Shown piece by piece: positions 50,452 through 58,744 of a stretch of 64,000 nt of DNA; position 1 is the stretch's first letter, and each line of letters opens with the position of its first letter. The stretch covers positions 62,001 through 126,000 of the forward strand of contig CAWAJF010000010.1 in assembly GCA_963782345.1 (NCBI GenBank), given 5' to 3'. The notes below the pieces were generated by a model, which was not told the origin of the DNA, made no database searches, and saw only the letters and a program-made list of their open reading frames with translations. This DNA is from DASUPK01 sp963782345. GTDB lineage: Bacteria; Actinomycetota; Thermoleophilia; Solirubrobacterales; 70-9. The position numbers were made by a program, and so were the translations under genes.

Positions 50452-50544
50452 CCCCGCCGGTTATCTCACCGAAACCTCGGTGGTCGCGCAACGCGCCCTC
50501 CTCTGCAGCGGGACGGCCACGATCGGATCCTCAGGGGGAGCGGC

Positions 50545-51351
50545 CTAGCGCTTGTCGGCCTGACCGGCGGCGAGCTTGTCGGCGATGCGACCGGCACCGC
50601 CGCGGCGCTGGACGCGCGCAGCGAACTCGGGATGGCGGTAGCCGAACTCGGTCAGGAAGCGCTGGCGCCGCGGCGCCACCGTGATCTCGTTGGGGTTCCG
50701 CTCGATCGCGCGGACGACGGCGTCCGCCACCTTCTTCGGCGTGGTCGTTCCAAGACCGGGCGGCGGCTTGGACTTCGCGTCGTGGAACATGCCCGCCTCC
50801 CGGACGAAGCCCGGCGAGACGACCGACACGCCGACTCCGTGCTCGTGCATGTCCTCGCGGAGCCCGAACGCGAAGCCGCGGAGGCCGAATTTCGTCGCGT
50901 TATAGAGAGAGGACCGCGGCGAGCCGACCTTGCCGGCCAGCGAGGAGATGAAGACCAGGTGCCCCTCGCCCTTCTCGGCCAGCTTCGGGGCGATCGTGTG
51001 GGACATCAGGATCGGGGACTCGAAGTTGACGCGCAGGGCCCGCTTGACCTCGTCGGCGCTGAAGCGCTCTAGCCTCCCCGTGGCGGGCAGGGCGGCGTTC
51101 GCGACCAGCGCGTCGACGTCGCCCGCGGCCTCGGCGAGCTTCTCGGTCGCGCCCGGCTCGGCCAGGTCGGCGACGATGACCTCGTGCCGGCGGGCTCCGC
51201 CGGACAGGGACCCGGCGAGCTCCTGGAGATCCTCCCCCTTTCGGGAGCTCAGGATCAGCCGGGCGCCGTGCCCGGCGAGCTCCTTGGCGATCGCCCGGCC
51301 CAGTCCGCCGGTGGCGCCGCTGAGCAGCACCCGCTTCCCTTCGAGATCCAC
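50545..51351 (-). CDS. Short-chain dehydrogenase/reductase
   Basis: 268 residues. GKRVLLSGATGGLGRAIAKEL is the nucleotide motif with GATGGLG, VANAALPATG replaces the usual NNAG, and ISSLAGKVGSPRSSLYNATKFGLRGF carries Ser, Tyr and Lys. The tail has TTPKKVADAVVRAIERNPNEITVAP. It is a DltE/YqjQ-type SDR distinct from the one at 1766. Substrate unknown. Confidence 0.92.
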   Translation of the reverse strand: MDLEGKRVLLSGATGGLGRAIAKELAGHGARLILSSRKGEDLQELAGSLSGGARRHEVIVADLAEPGATEKLAEAAGDVDALVANAALPATGRLERFSADEVKRALRVNFESPILMSHTIAPKLAEKGEGHLVFISSLAGKVGSPRSSLYNATKFGLRGFAFGLREDMHEHGVGVSVVSPGFVREAGMFHDAKSKPPPGLGTTTPKKVADAVVRAIERNPNEITVAPRRQRFLTEFGYRHPEFAARVQRRGGAGRIADKLAAGQADKR

Positions 51352-51503
51352 GTCTGGAACCTACCTGAAGGGATCCGGGGCGCCGCCGGTGCACCGAATC
51401 GTCCACCTCCGTGAGCGCTCGCTCATAGAGCTGAGCGACTTTGGTACGGTCGTTTGCAGGAGAAAAGGGTCCGCCAGGAGGGATGGACCCGAAGGAGAGA
51501 TCG

Positions 51504-52091
51504 GTGCTGTCTCGCTCACACCATGCTCCGCGCAGACTTGCCTTGGCGGGCCTGGTGCTCGCCGCCGCACTGATCGCCACCGCCCCGGCCGCCGGACAGA
51601 CGGACGGCACCGCCACCACGACCACGACGGCTGAGCCCGGAGCGCCGGTGGGCTCGCCGGTTCCCGCCAACGCGGCGACGATCCTGGCGGGGGGCAAGGC
51701 GAGCATTCCGCCGGGTGCGCCGTACTCCGTGGTCCGGGCGATCCAGGCCGCCAATCGCATCCACCGGCGGACCTACATCTGGGGCGGCGGCCATCGCCGC
51801 TTCAAGTCGAAGGGCTACGACTGCTCGGGCGCCGTCAGCTACGTGCTGCACGCCGCCCGGCTCCTGAGCTCCCCGCTCGTCTCCGGTCAGCTCGCCTGGT
51901 GGGGGGTCCCCGGGCCGGGAACCTGGATCACGGTCTTCGCTAACAAGACCCACACCTACATGTACATCGCGGGCCTGCGCTACGACACCTCCCCGCGGGG
52001 GGAGACGGTCGACCAGGGCCGCGGCCCGCGCTGGCGCTACACGCTGCGAACCGGCACCGGCTTCGCGGTGCGGCACTACGCCGGACTCTGA
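51504..52091 (+). CDS. NlpC/P60-family cell-wall hydrolase, paralogue 1
   Basis: 195 residues from GTG 51504, chosen because AAGGAGA lies 5 bases upstream as in the paralogues, whereas the earlier ATG 51483 abuts its SD. A signal peptide (RLALAGLVLAAALIATAPAAGQ) is followed by a Thr/Pro-rich linker and a compact papain-like domain: TYIWGGGHRRFKSKGYDCSGAVSYVLHAARLL (catalytic Cys107) and NKTHTYMYIAGLRYDTS (His150). It would cut peptide bonds in peptidoglycan. Unlike copies 2 and 3 there is no riboswitch in front. Confidence 0.9.
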   Translation: MLSRSHHAPRRLALAGLVLAAALIATAPAAGQTDGTATTTTTAEPGAPVGSPVPANAATILAGGKASIPPGAPYSVVRAIQAANRIHRRTYIWGGGHRRFKSKGYDCSGAVSYVLHAARLLSSPLVSGQLAWWGVPGPGTWITVFANKTHTYMYIAGLRYDTSPRGETVDQGRGPRWRYTLRTGTGFAVRHYAGL

Positions 52092-52111
52092 TCTCGACCC
52101 CTCCCGACCCC

Positions 52112-52131
52112 GTGTGAGTAACGCCTCACAC
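52112..52131. repeat. Inverted repeat downstream of NlpC/P60 paralogue 1
   Basis: GTGTGAG-TAACGC-CTCACAC is a perfect 7-base inverted repeat 20 bases after the stop. It may be a weak terminator or an operator for the riboswitch transcript that starts nearby (possible -10 TAGTCT at about 52147). Confidence 0.5.
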
Positions 52132-52169
52132 GGCGGGGGACCGTGCTAGTCTGCCCCGCGAACCAAACG

Positions 52170-52300
52170 CCGAATCTCGTCCCCGCCAGGGCGGGCCGAG
52201 AGCGGGGGAACCAAGCAGTTGGGGCGAATCCACCCAAAATGGTGGAGCCGCAAGTCCTTTAGCGGCAGCCCGTCAGCTAACCCCGTAGGCCGACGAAGGA
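52170..52300 (+). promoter_or_regulatory. c-di-AMP (ydaO-yuaA type) riboswitch
   Basis: The leader shows the conserved class core: GGGGGAACCA at 52204-52213, TTGGGGCGAATCC after it, and GTCAGCTAACCCCGTAGGC at 52272-52290, just before the AAGGAGA ribosome site (52296-52302). In actinobacteria this riboswitch commonly lies before cell-wall hydrolase genes and reduces their expression when cyclic di-AMP is high, typically by termination or by occluding the ribosome site. The boundaries are approximate. Confidence 0.9.
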
Positions 52301-52307
52301 GAACGGT

Positions 52308-52886
52308 TTGCGGTCAGATACGAGCAGCGGAGGTAGGAAGCTGGCACTGGCAGGGCTGCTGTTGGTCGCCTCCATCACCGCGGCGGCACCGGCGATGGCC
52401 CAGACTGGCGGGGCAGCCGCACCCGGCAGCACGACGCCGACGACGGCACCGACAGCGCCGAGCGGTATCGCGCAGATCCAGCCCAACGGCACGGCCATTC
52501 CCCCGGCCAACGCGCCGAGGCCGGTGCGCAAGGCGATCCACGCCGCGAACAGGATTCACAAGCGTCCCTACATCTGGGGCGGCGGGCATCGCAAGTTCAA
52601 GTCCAAGGGCTATGACTGCTCGGGCGCGGTCAGCTACGTGCTGCACGCGGCCGGCCTGCTTCGGAGCCCGATGGCCTCCGGCCCGCTGATGCGGTGGGGC
52701 GTCCCCGGGATCGGCTCGTGGATCACGGTCTATGCCAACAAGGGCCATGCCTGGATGACCGTGGCCGGGCTTCGATTCGACACCTCCGGCGCCGGCGAGT
52801 CCCTCAACCAGGGCTCCGGGCCGCGGTGGCGATTCAACATGCGAGCAGCCACCGGTTACACATCACGCTTCTCCCCAGGCCTCTAG
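52308..52886 (+). CDS. NlpC/P60-family cell-wall hydrolase, paralogue 2
   Basis: 192 residues from TTG 52308, 5 bases after AAGGAGA. The signal peptide is KLALAGLLLVASITAAAPAMAQ, with a Thr/Pro linker and the core PYIWGGGHRKFKSKGYDCSGAVSYVLHAAGLL (Cys104) and KGHAWMTVAGLRFDTS (His147). It shares GGGHR.FKSKGYDCSGAVSYVLHAA almost exactly with paralogue 1. Expression is probably tuned by the c-di-AMP riboswitch directly upstream. Confidence 0.92.
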   Translation: MRSDTSSGGRKLALAGLLLVASITAAAPAMAQTGGAAAPGSTTPTTAPTAPSGIAQIQPNGTAIPPANAPRPVRKAIHAANRIHKRPYIWGGGHRKFKSKGYDCSGAVSYVLHAAGLLRSPMASGPLMRWGVPGIGSWITVYANKGHAWMTVAGLRFDTSGAGESLNQGSGPRWRFNMRAATGYTSRFSPGL

Positions 52887-52931
52887 CCGCCTCCGGCGGC
52901 CCGCTCGAGGCCACCTCTCCTCTCCCTAGGT

Positions 52932-52962
52932 GCGCCGCGTCGCCTCCCCGGCGGCGCGGCGC
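52932..52962. terminator. GC-rich hairpin after NlpC/P60 paralogue 2
   Basis: GCGCCGCGTCGCC pairs with GGCGGCGCGGCGC over 13 bases (one G-U) around a TCCCC loop, 46 bases after the stop. The following bases CGTCCTTCCC are T-poor, so it is a weak intrinsic terminator at best. Confidence 0.45.
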
Positions 52963-53094
52963 GTCCTTCCCTTGGCGTCCGCGAGGGGGAGGAGCCTGCC
53001 TTGCGGGCGTCGAATCCAAAGATCGTGCCTGAAGTTACGAGCAGCTGGTTGTCAATTGCAAAGGATCCTTCACCTTTGGTAAGGTCCCGCGCCA

Positions 53095-53225
53095 GTTACG
53101 CCGAGTCCCATCACCAAAGAGAGATGGGAGCGGGGGAACCAAGTTTTGGGGCTAACCCACCGCAGTCGAGGGTGGGGGCGCAGGCTCCTCAAGCGCCAGC
53201 CCGTCAGCTAACCCCGCAGGCCTGC
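53095..53225 (+). promoter_or_regulatory. c-di-AMP (ydaO-yuaA type) riboswitch
   Basis: The core is the same as at 52.2 kb: GGGGGAACCA at 53131-53140, TTTTGGGGCTAACCC after it and GTCAGCTAACCCCGCAGGC at 53203-53221, followed by AAGGAGA at 53227. A possible promoter is TTGCAA (53056) with TAAGGT (53080) at 18-base spacing. It controls NlpC/P60 paralogue 3. The two riboswitches differ clearly in their variable stems, so they are not a recent exact duplication. Confidence 0.9.
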
Positions 53226-53241
53226 AAAGGAGAACTTGTTG

Positions 53242-53835
53242 ATGCGAGACACACCTAGCTCGAAGCGTCTCCTCGCAGTGGCGGGGGTCACAGCGTTTTG
53301 CGCACTGGCCGCTGCAGTTCCCGCGGCGGCCCAGACCGGCGGGACCATCTCGCCCGGCAGCACGAGCACCGACACGACGACCGATCCCGCCGCGCCCGTC
53401 GGCCCCCCCGGCCACGCGAGGGTGCGCAAGGACGGCACCGCCGTGGCGCCCGCGGATGCGCCCGCCAACATCCAGGCGGCGATCGCAGCGGGGAACGCGA
53501 TCCACACCTTTCCCTACGTCTGGGGTGGTGGCCACAGGAGCTTCACCGACAGCGGCTATGACTGCTCGGGTGCCGTGAGCTACGTCCTGCATGCGGCGGG
53601 GCTGCTGGCTAGCCCGATGCCGTCCGGCCCCCTGGCGAGCAGCTGGGGACTGCCGGGGAAGGGCCGTTGGATCACCGTCTACGCGAACGCTAGCCACACC
53701 TACATGATCGTGGCCGGCCTTCGCTTCGACACCTCTTCCGGCGGCGATCGGTGGAGGCAGGGCAGTGGCCCGCGCTGGCGCAAGAAGAAGCGCAAGCCGC
53801 GCGGCTTCACCGCCAAGTACGCCCCCGGGTACTAG
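53242..53835 (+). CDS. NlpC/P60-family cell-wall hydrolase, paralogue 3
   Basis: 197 residues from ATG 53242, which aligns MRDTPSS with MRSDTSS of paralogue 2; in-frame TTG codons at 53236 and 53239 are alternatives. The signal peptide is RLLAVAGVTAFCALAAAVPAAAQ. The domain has PYVWGGGHRSFTDSGYDCSGAVSYVLHAAGLL (Cys108) and ASHTYMIVAGLRFDTS (His152), with a basic KKKRKPRG tail. It is expected to trim peptidoglycan peptides under c-di-AMP control. Confidence 0.92.
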   Translation: MRDTPSSKRLLAVAGVTAFCALAAAVPAAAQTGGTISPGSTSTDTTTDPAAPVGPPGHARVRKDGTAVAPADAPANIQAAIAAGNAIHTFPYVWGGGHRSFTDSGYDCSGAVSYVLHAAGLLASPMPSGPLASSWGLPGKGRWITVYANASHTYMIVAGLRFDTSSGGDRWRQGSGPRWRKKKRKPRGFTAKYAPGY

Positions 53836-53864
53836 CGGCCACCAGGCCGCTCCATTTCGGAGCG

Positions 53865-53914
53865 GAGGGCGAAGCCCGTGATGGGAGGGCGCGCGTCAGC
53901 GCGACCCGTTTGAT
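53865..53914 (+). repeat. GAGGG...CCCGT hairpin repeats, copies g and d
   Basis: GAGGGCGAAGCCCGTGATGG at 53865-53884 is a minimal hairpin, and GAGGGCGCGCGTCAGCGCGA then CCCGTTTGATGA at 53885-53914 is a full copy. The pair sits between NlpC/P60 paralogue 3 and the SGNH gene, adjacent to the 34-bp repeat. Confidence 0.65.
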
Positions 53915-53923
53915 GAAGCGTCG

Positions 53924-53957
53924 GGCGGCCGCTCGTGGCCGCGACCTGATGGCGAAG
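53924..53957 (+). repeat. 34-bp repeat, copy 2
   Basis: It starts GGCGGCCGCTCGTGGCCGCG and ends TGATGGCGAAG, matching 49965-49998 (minus strand) at 32 of 34 positions. A decayed third copy, GGCGGCCGCCGGTGGCCGTA ending GGCGAAG, follows at 53969-54002. Confidence 0.8.
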
Positions 53958-54022
53958 GGGGGAGTTTCGGCGGCCGCCGGTGGCCGTAATCCAGGGGCGA
54001 AGTCGTAACTAGACTGAATCCG

Positions 54023-54706
54023 ATGGCCAGGCGGGGCGCATCACGGACGATCGCTCTCGGGATGACGGTGCTCGCAGCCGCGATGACGCTGGCCCTCCGT
54101 GCACCCCGCGGCGACGCGGCCGGCGAACCGGCGTTCCACTGCCACAAGGTCCACGGCGGCGCCGCGCAGGCCAACCCAAATCCGAAGGGGCGGCCGCCGC
54201 TCGCGATTGGCGACTCCACCATGCTGCTGCCGATCCCGAATCTGAACCAGGTCGGATACTCGGTCAACGCCAGGGGGTGCCGAGGATTCAAGGAAGCCGT
54301 GGCCGTCGCCACGAAGCTGAGGCGAAAGCACCGCCTGCCTCATCTCGTCCTGATCAACTCCTACGGCAACGGCGGGGTCAATCCCGACCTGATCTCCGAG
54401 GCACTCGGCGCGCTGGGGCGCTCACGCGTCCTCGGCCTGGTGACGGCGTACGACGCCGATACGGGCCATCCGCCGGCGCCCGACACGGATGTCCTCTTCA
54501 AGGCGGCGAAGCGGCATCCGCACCGCATCTTCGTCCTCGACTGGGTGAAGTACAGCCGGCCTCACCATGCGGCCGAGCCCAAGCCGGGCGCCTGGTTCGA
54601 GCCGGATCTGTTCCACCCGGACTACGCCGGCGCCGAGGCGTACGCGCAGTTCCTTGCGCAGGCGCTGCCGCTGGCCAAGGACGGTCGCTTTCCGCCGCTT
54701 CCGTGA
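54023..54706 (+). CDS. Secreted SGNH-type hydrolase-like protein, paralogue 1
   Basis: 227 residues. A signal peptide-like helix (IALGMTVLAAAMTLALRA) precedes PLAIGDSTMLLPIP, in which Ser65 is the block I nucleophile. NARGCRGFKEAV is a conserved family segment, INSYGNGGVNPD provides the Gly/Asn oxyanion region, and WFEPDLFHPDYAGAEAYAQFL supplies the catalytic Asp195 and His198. Its relatives lie at 54622 (minus) and 59578. The 3' end overlaps the convergent paralogue by 85 bases. It is probably an acyl- or acetyl-handling envelope enzyme. Confidence 0.87.
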   Translation: MARRGASRTIALGMTVLAAAMTLALRAPRGDAAGEPAFHCHKVHGGAAQANPNPKGRPPLAIGDSTMLLPIPNLNQVGYSVNARGCRGFKEAVAVATKLRRKHRLPHLVLINSYGNGGVNPDLISEALGALGRSRVLGLVTAYDADTGHPPAPDTDVLFKAAKRHPHRIFVLDWVKYSRPHHAAEPKPGAWFEPDLFHPDYAGAEAYAQFLAQALPLAKDGRFPPLP

Positions 54707-55317
54707 CCCGGTGGCTTCGCCAGCGGGATCAGCCTCTTGAACAGTCGCGCGAACGCCTTCGCGCCGCTGAAGGTGAGGTGCAGGCCGTCCGGCTGGAACC
54801 AGCTCGAGTGCCCGGCGCTGTAGCGGACCCAGTCGAGCACCTTGACCCGGATCGGGTCCCTCTGGCCCGCGTTGCGGATCACCTTGGCGTCGTTCGACTC
54901 CCCGCCGCCCAGCTCGCGCGGGGTGACGAGCCCGAGCTTCCGCTTCGGCCCCAGGATCTTCTTGGCCTGCTGGATCTGGTGCGCGGTCACTGACGCGTCC
55001 GCCCCCAGGGCCAGCACGACCAGATGGGGCAGCTGGTGGCGCCGGCGGGTGGCGCGGAGCAGCCGCAGGCCCTCCGCGAACTGGCGGCAGCCCCGGGCAT
55101 TGACCTTGTAGCCGACCCGGGCCAGGGCCGGCAGCGCCAGCAGCATCGACGAGTCGCCCACCGCCAGCGGCGGGCGCGGGGCGACCTTGTGCTTCGGGCC
55201 GGCGGTCTCGACACCGCCGCAGCCGGCGTGGGCGGCGGGGGCCCACACGACCGGCACGAGCAGGGCGAGGGTGATGCCGAGCGCGATCCGTACTCTGACG
55301 CCCGTGCTCTTCCCCAC
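54622..55317 (-). CDS. Secreted SGNH-type hydrolase-like protein, paralogue 2
   Basis: 231 residues from GTG 55317, which puts a signal peptide (VRIALGITLALLVPVVWAPAAHA) directly at the N-terminus. PPLAVGDSSMLLALPAL gives Ser56, VNARGCRQFAEGL and LGLVT match the paralogues, and WFQPDGLHLTFSGAKAFARL supplies Asp and His. Its first 14 bases overlap the start of the divergent MBOAT gene, and its last 85 overlap SGNH paralogue 1. The tail after KPPGHGSGGK is unconserved. Confidence 0.84.
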   Translation of the reverse strand: MGKSTGVRVRIALGITLALLVPVVWAPAAHAGCGGVETAGPKHKVAPRPPLAVGDSSMLLALPALARVGYKVNARGCRQFAEGLRLLRATRRRHQLPHLVVLALGADASVTAHQIQQAKKILGPKRKLGLVTPRELGGGESNDAKVIRNAGQRDPIRVKVLDWVRYSAGHSSWFQPDGLHLTFSGAKAFARLFKRLIPLAKPPGHGSGGKRPSLASGSACARNCAYASAPA

Positions 55318-56701
55318 CGTCGAGTTCGCGATCTTCTTTCCGATCGTTCTGGCCCTCTCCTGGGCGCTGATGCCGCGGCAGCTGGCCTGGAAGCTCTTCA
55401 TCGTCGTCGCAAGTTACGTCTTCTACGCGGCGGCGGACCCGCGCTTCTGCCTGCTGCTCGCCGCGATCACGCTGGTCAGCCAGCTCGCCGTCGTCACCAT
55501 CCACCGCACCGAGGACGAGCGACTGCGCAAGTGGTTCACGGCAGGTGGCGTCGTCTTCGACCTCGGGATCCTCGCGGTCTTCAAGTATTACGGCTTCTTC
55601 GTCACCGACGTCTCCGACGTCCTGGATTCCATCGGGCTCGGGATGCCGTTGCCGCTCGTCACCATCGCACTGCCGGTCGGGGTGAGCTTCTTCAGCTTTC
55701 AGGCCGTCACCTACGTGGTCGACACGAAGCGCCGCCAGACAGAGCCGGCCTCCCTGCTCGACGCCGCGATCTATCTGAGCTTCTTCCCCCACCTCGTCGC
55801 TGGCCCGATCGTCCGGGCCAGCGAGTTCCTGCCTCAGCTGAAGAAGCCCAGGGACCCGGATCGCGTCGCCGTCGGAGCCGGGCTCTCCCTGGTCGCGCTC
55901 GGGCTGATCAAGAAGGTCATGATCGCCGACTACCTGGCGCGCGAGGTCGTGGACAAGGTCTTCGCGGTGCCGCAGGCATACAGCGCGCCGGACGCGATCC
56001 TCGCCGCGTATGCCTACGCCGCCCAGATCTTCTGCGACTTCTCCGGCTACACCGACATGGCGATCGGACTGGCCCTGCTGATGGGATTCGTCTTCCCGCA
56101 GAACTTCAACAGCCCCTATCGCGCCACCGGCTTCCGGGACTTCTGGCGCCGCTGGCACATGACGCTCTCGCGCTTTCTGCGGGACTACCTCTACATCCCG
56201 CTCGGCGGCAACCGCAAGGGGCGCGCGCGCACCTACGTCAACCTGATGCTGACGATGGCCCTGGGCGGGCTCTGGCACGGAGCGGCCTGGAACTTCGTCG
56301 CCTGGGGCGCCTACCAGGGCACCGGCCTTTCGGCCGAGCACGCGATCAAAGGCCGGCTGGGGAGGATCTTTCCCGGCTGGCTGCGCTGGTTCGTCACCTT
56401 CAACCTGATCGTCGTCGGCTGGATCCTCTTCCGCTCGAGCGACCTCACCGTGTTCGGCGACTACATGTCCGCGCTGGTTCGCTCCGGACCGGCGACGCTC
56501 TACTCGGTCCCCGTGGTCGGCGCGATCGCCGTGGTGATCGGGCTCCAGCTGCTGCCCGAGCGCCCGATGGAGGGCCTCGAGCTCCGAATCGGGCGCCTAC
56601 GGCCGCTGCTGCTCGGGGCCGCGCTCGCGGTCGTCGTGGTGATCGTCGGGGCGACCGTGCCGAGCCAGGGCGTTCCCCCCTTCATCTACTTCCGCTTCTA
56701 G
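55304..56701 (+). CDS. MBOAT-family membrane O-acyltransferase (AlgI/PatA-like)
   Basis: 465 residues from GTG 55304; the frame is open earlier but this begins the conserved LFPTVEFAIFFPIVLALSWAL. About ten helices follow. RATGFRDFWRRWHMTLSRFLRDYLYIPLGGNRKGRARTYVNLMLTMALGGLWHGAAWNFVAWG contains the family RWH...W and the catalytic His of LWHG. It moves an acyl (usually acetyl) group across the membrane for polysaccharide or peptidoglycan O-acetylation. The next gene, a DUF459 SGNH protein, is the natural periplasmic partner and starts at the following base. Confidence 0.94.
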   Translation: MLFPTVEFAIFFPIVLALSWALMPRQLAWKLFIVVASYVFYAAADPRFCLLLAAITLVSQLAVVTIHRTEDERLRKWFTAGGVVFDLGILAVFKYYGFFVTDVSDVLDSIGLGMPLPLVTIALPVGVSFFSFQAVTYVVDTKRRQTEPASLLDAAIYLSFFPHLVAGPIVRASEFLPQLKKPRDPDRVAVGAGLSLVALGLIKKVMIADYLAREVVDKVFAVPQAYSAPDAILAAYAYAAQIFCDFSGYTDMAIGLALLMGFVFPQNFNSPYRATGFRDFWRRWHMTLSRFLRDYLYIPLGGNRKGRARTYVNLMLTMALGGLWHGAAWNFVAWGAYQGTGLSAEHAIKGRLGRIFPGWLRWFVTFNLIVVGWILFRSSDLTVFGDYMSALVRSGPATLYSVPVVGAIAVVIGLQLLPERPMEGLELRIGRLRPLLLGAALAVVVVIVGATVPSQGVPPFIYFRF

Positions 56702-57763
56702 ATGCCAGAGCTCCCGGAAAGATTCGAGACGATCGCCGAGATGGAGGCCGAGGCGCGGCCGGGCCGCGAGGGCGAGCCTCACGGCGACGACAGTCTGATG
56801 GGACGCTTCGATCGCTGGGGACTGCGCCGCTTCAGCGGCTGGGATGCGGTCAAGGCGGTGGCGCTCACCACCTTTCTGCTCCTGATCTTCGCCGGCGGAT
56901 CGATCCGCGCCGCAGCCGACGAGCTCAAGCCAGGCCTCGGACGCGACATCGTCAAGGCGATCGGCGGCCCCGCCGGCTGGATCGCCGACCAGCTCCCCTT
57001 CGCCGATACGCGCCGCGACCTCACATCATGGCTCTCCCCGAACCAGCAGCTCTCTGGCGGGGGCTTCGAGGCGGGCGTCGCCAGTCCCGGCCGTGCCGCC
57101 CGCATCCCGGCCGGGGTCCCAAGCAGCCCCCAGCCGCTCAGCCGGCTGCTGGTCACCGGGGACTCGCTTTCGACGCCGCTCGACATCCAGATCGCGCGCA
57201 AGCTCGCCGATCAGGGCACGAGCGTGCAGGTCACCCGCGACCCCCACCTTGCCACGGGAATCTCCAACACAGGCCTCGTCGACTGGGGCCAGCTCTCCTC
57301 GAGCCAGGCATCCGAGGACGATCCCGACGCCGTCGTCCTCTTCATCGGCGCCAACGAGGGCTACTCGATGCCGGGGCCGAACGGCGGGCAGGTGAGCTGC
57401 TGCGGGCCGGCCTGGGAGGCGATCTTCCAGTCGCGGGTCGGCCAGATGATGGACAACTACCTGAAGGGCGGGGTCCAGCGGATCTACTGGCTCACGGTCC
57501 CCACTCAGCGCGACCCGGCCCGCAAGCCGATCGCCGATGCGGTCAACCAAGCCGTCCGGCAGGCGGCGGCGAGCCGAGGGGCGGTGCGGGTGATCGACCT
57601 GATCCCGACCTTCACCCCGGGAGACGCCTACCGGGACTCGATCAATATCGACGGCAACCAGACGATCGTCCGGGAGTCCGACGGCATCCATCTGAACGAG
57701 GACGGCTCATCGGTGGCGGCCGACCTCGTCCTACAGGCGCTCGACCGCGACTTCGACTATTAA
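56702..57763 (+). CDS. Membrane-anchored DUF459/SGNH protein, O-acetylation partner
   Basis: 353 residues starting at the base after the MBOAT stop. A cytoplasmic N-terminus, one helix at about 51-69, then an extracellular SGNH domain: LLVTGDSLSTPLD (Ser155), VVLFIGANEGY (Asn), and SDGIHLNEDGSSVAADL (Asp/His). It resembles PatB/AlgJ-like partners that move acetyl groups onto wall sugars after MBOAT translocation. Tight linkage (zero-base gap) supports that pairing. Confidence 0.92.
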   Translation: MPELPERFETIAEMEAEARPGREGEPHGDDSLMGRFDRWGLRRFSGWDAVKAVALTTFLLLIFAGGSIRAAADELKPGLGRDIVKAIGGPAGWIADQLPFADTRRDLTSWLSPNQQLSGGGFEAGVASPGRAARIPAGVPSSPQPLSRLLVTGDSLSTPLDIQIARKLADQGTSVQVTRDPHLATGISNTGLVDWGQLSSSQASEDDPDAVVLFIGANEGYSMPGPNGGQVSCCGPAWEAIFQSRVGQMMDNYLKGGVQRIYWLTVPTQRDPARKPIADAVNQAVRQAAASRGAVRVIDLIPTFTPGDAYRDSINIDGNQTIVRESDGIHLNEDGSSVAADLVLQALDRDFDY

Positions 57764-57769
57764 GACGGC

Positions 57770-58744
57770 ATGGGCAACTCGAGGAAGATCGGCTCACGTC
57801 TTCGCTCCCGGATCGCCGGCTGGCATCGCACCAGGTATCTCAACCGCCCCGGGTTCGCGGCGACCGAATCGCGCATCGTCTGGATCTTCGGGTCGCCGCG
57901 CTCCGGCAGCACCTGGCTGCTGGAGATGCTCGCCGAGGCTCGCGCACCCGGCGTGGCCACGATCGACGAGACGTGGGCCGGGGAACTGTTCAACCGGACC
58001 TTCGCCTGGCCGAAGGACGGGACCCTGAAGATCGTCTCCTCGCGGGACTCCCATGCCACCCTCGGCGGCTGGGTATTGGCGGCCGAGCGGGAGCCGCTCT
58101 GGGCGCCGGTGATGCGGGCGTTCCTGCTGGAGGGATTCGAGGATCAACTCGCCCATGGGCAGGCCAGGACCAACTGGGAACACCCTCACTTGGTGATCAA
58201 GGAGCCGAACAGCTCGGACGCGGCGGACACGCTCGTATCGCTGCTGCCTCGATCGCGAGTCCTCTTTCTCCTCCGCGACGGCCGGGACGTGATCGACTCG
58301 ATGGCCGATCACTTCACGACCGCGTCGTGGGGGGCGCCAAAGGACATGGGCTGGGACACGCTCTCACCCGAGGAGCGGGAGAAGCTCATCGTGGGAAGCG
58401 CGGCCGGCTGGGTCTACCGGACGGAGGCCGTGCAGCGTGCATGCGCGCTGGTCGGACCCGGCGCCGCCCTGACCGTTCGCTACGAGGACCTGCTCGCCGA
58501 CACCACCGCGGAGCTGGAGAGGATCGCTCGGTGGATCGGGGTCGAGACCCCAGCCGGCTGGGCAGGTGACGTGGCCAGCCGGCACGCCTTCGAGCGAATC
58601 CCGACGGAGCAACGTGGCAGCGGCAAGTTCCACCGAGCCGCCACCCCCGGCCTCTGGCGGGAGCACATGACCGCCGCCGAGCAGGATCTGATGAGCGACG
58701 TGATGGGCGAGAAGCTGCGCGAGCTGGGCTACGAGCCGAGCTAG
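57770..58744 (+). CDS. Sulfotransferase family protein
   Basis: 324 residues. IVWIFGSPRSGSTWLLEML is the PAPS 5'-binding loop, RVLFLLRDGRDVIDSMADHF the 3'-phosphate motif, and TVRYEDLLADTTAELERIARWIG the conserved helix. The C-terminus GKFHRAATPGLWREHMTAAEQDLMSDVMGEKLRELGY is typical of Stf0/sulfotransfer_3 members. Unrelated in detail to the one at 8780. It is 6 bases downstream of the DUF459 gene and may sulfate the same surface glycan. Confidence 0.92.
   Translation: MGNSRKIGSRLRSRIAGWHRTRYLNRPGFAATESRIVWIFGSPRSGSTWLLEMLAEARAPGVATIDETWAGELFNRTFAWPKDGTLKIVSSRDSHATLGGWVLAAEREPLWAPVMRAFLLEGFEDQLAHGQARTNWEHPHLVIKEPNSSDAADTLVSLLPRSRVLFLLRDGRDVIDSMADHFTTASWGAPKDMGWDTLSPEEREKLIVGSAAGWVYRTEAVQRACALVGPGAALTVRYEDLLADTTAELERIARWIGVETPAGWAGDVASRHAFERIPTEQRGSGKFHRAATPGLWREHMTAAEQDLMSDVMGEKLRELGYEPS

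Noticed and set aside
51360..51503. A third c-di-AMP riboswitch before NlpC/P60 paralogue 1
   Set aside because: Neither the GGGGGAACCA nor the GTCAGCTAACCCCG core is present in this leader.
55024..58569. Long Arg/Pro-rich open frame overlapping MBOAT, DUF459 and sulfotransferase genes
   Set aside because: Composition is typical of a shifted frame and the other frame has clear enzyme motifs throughout.
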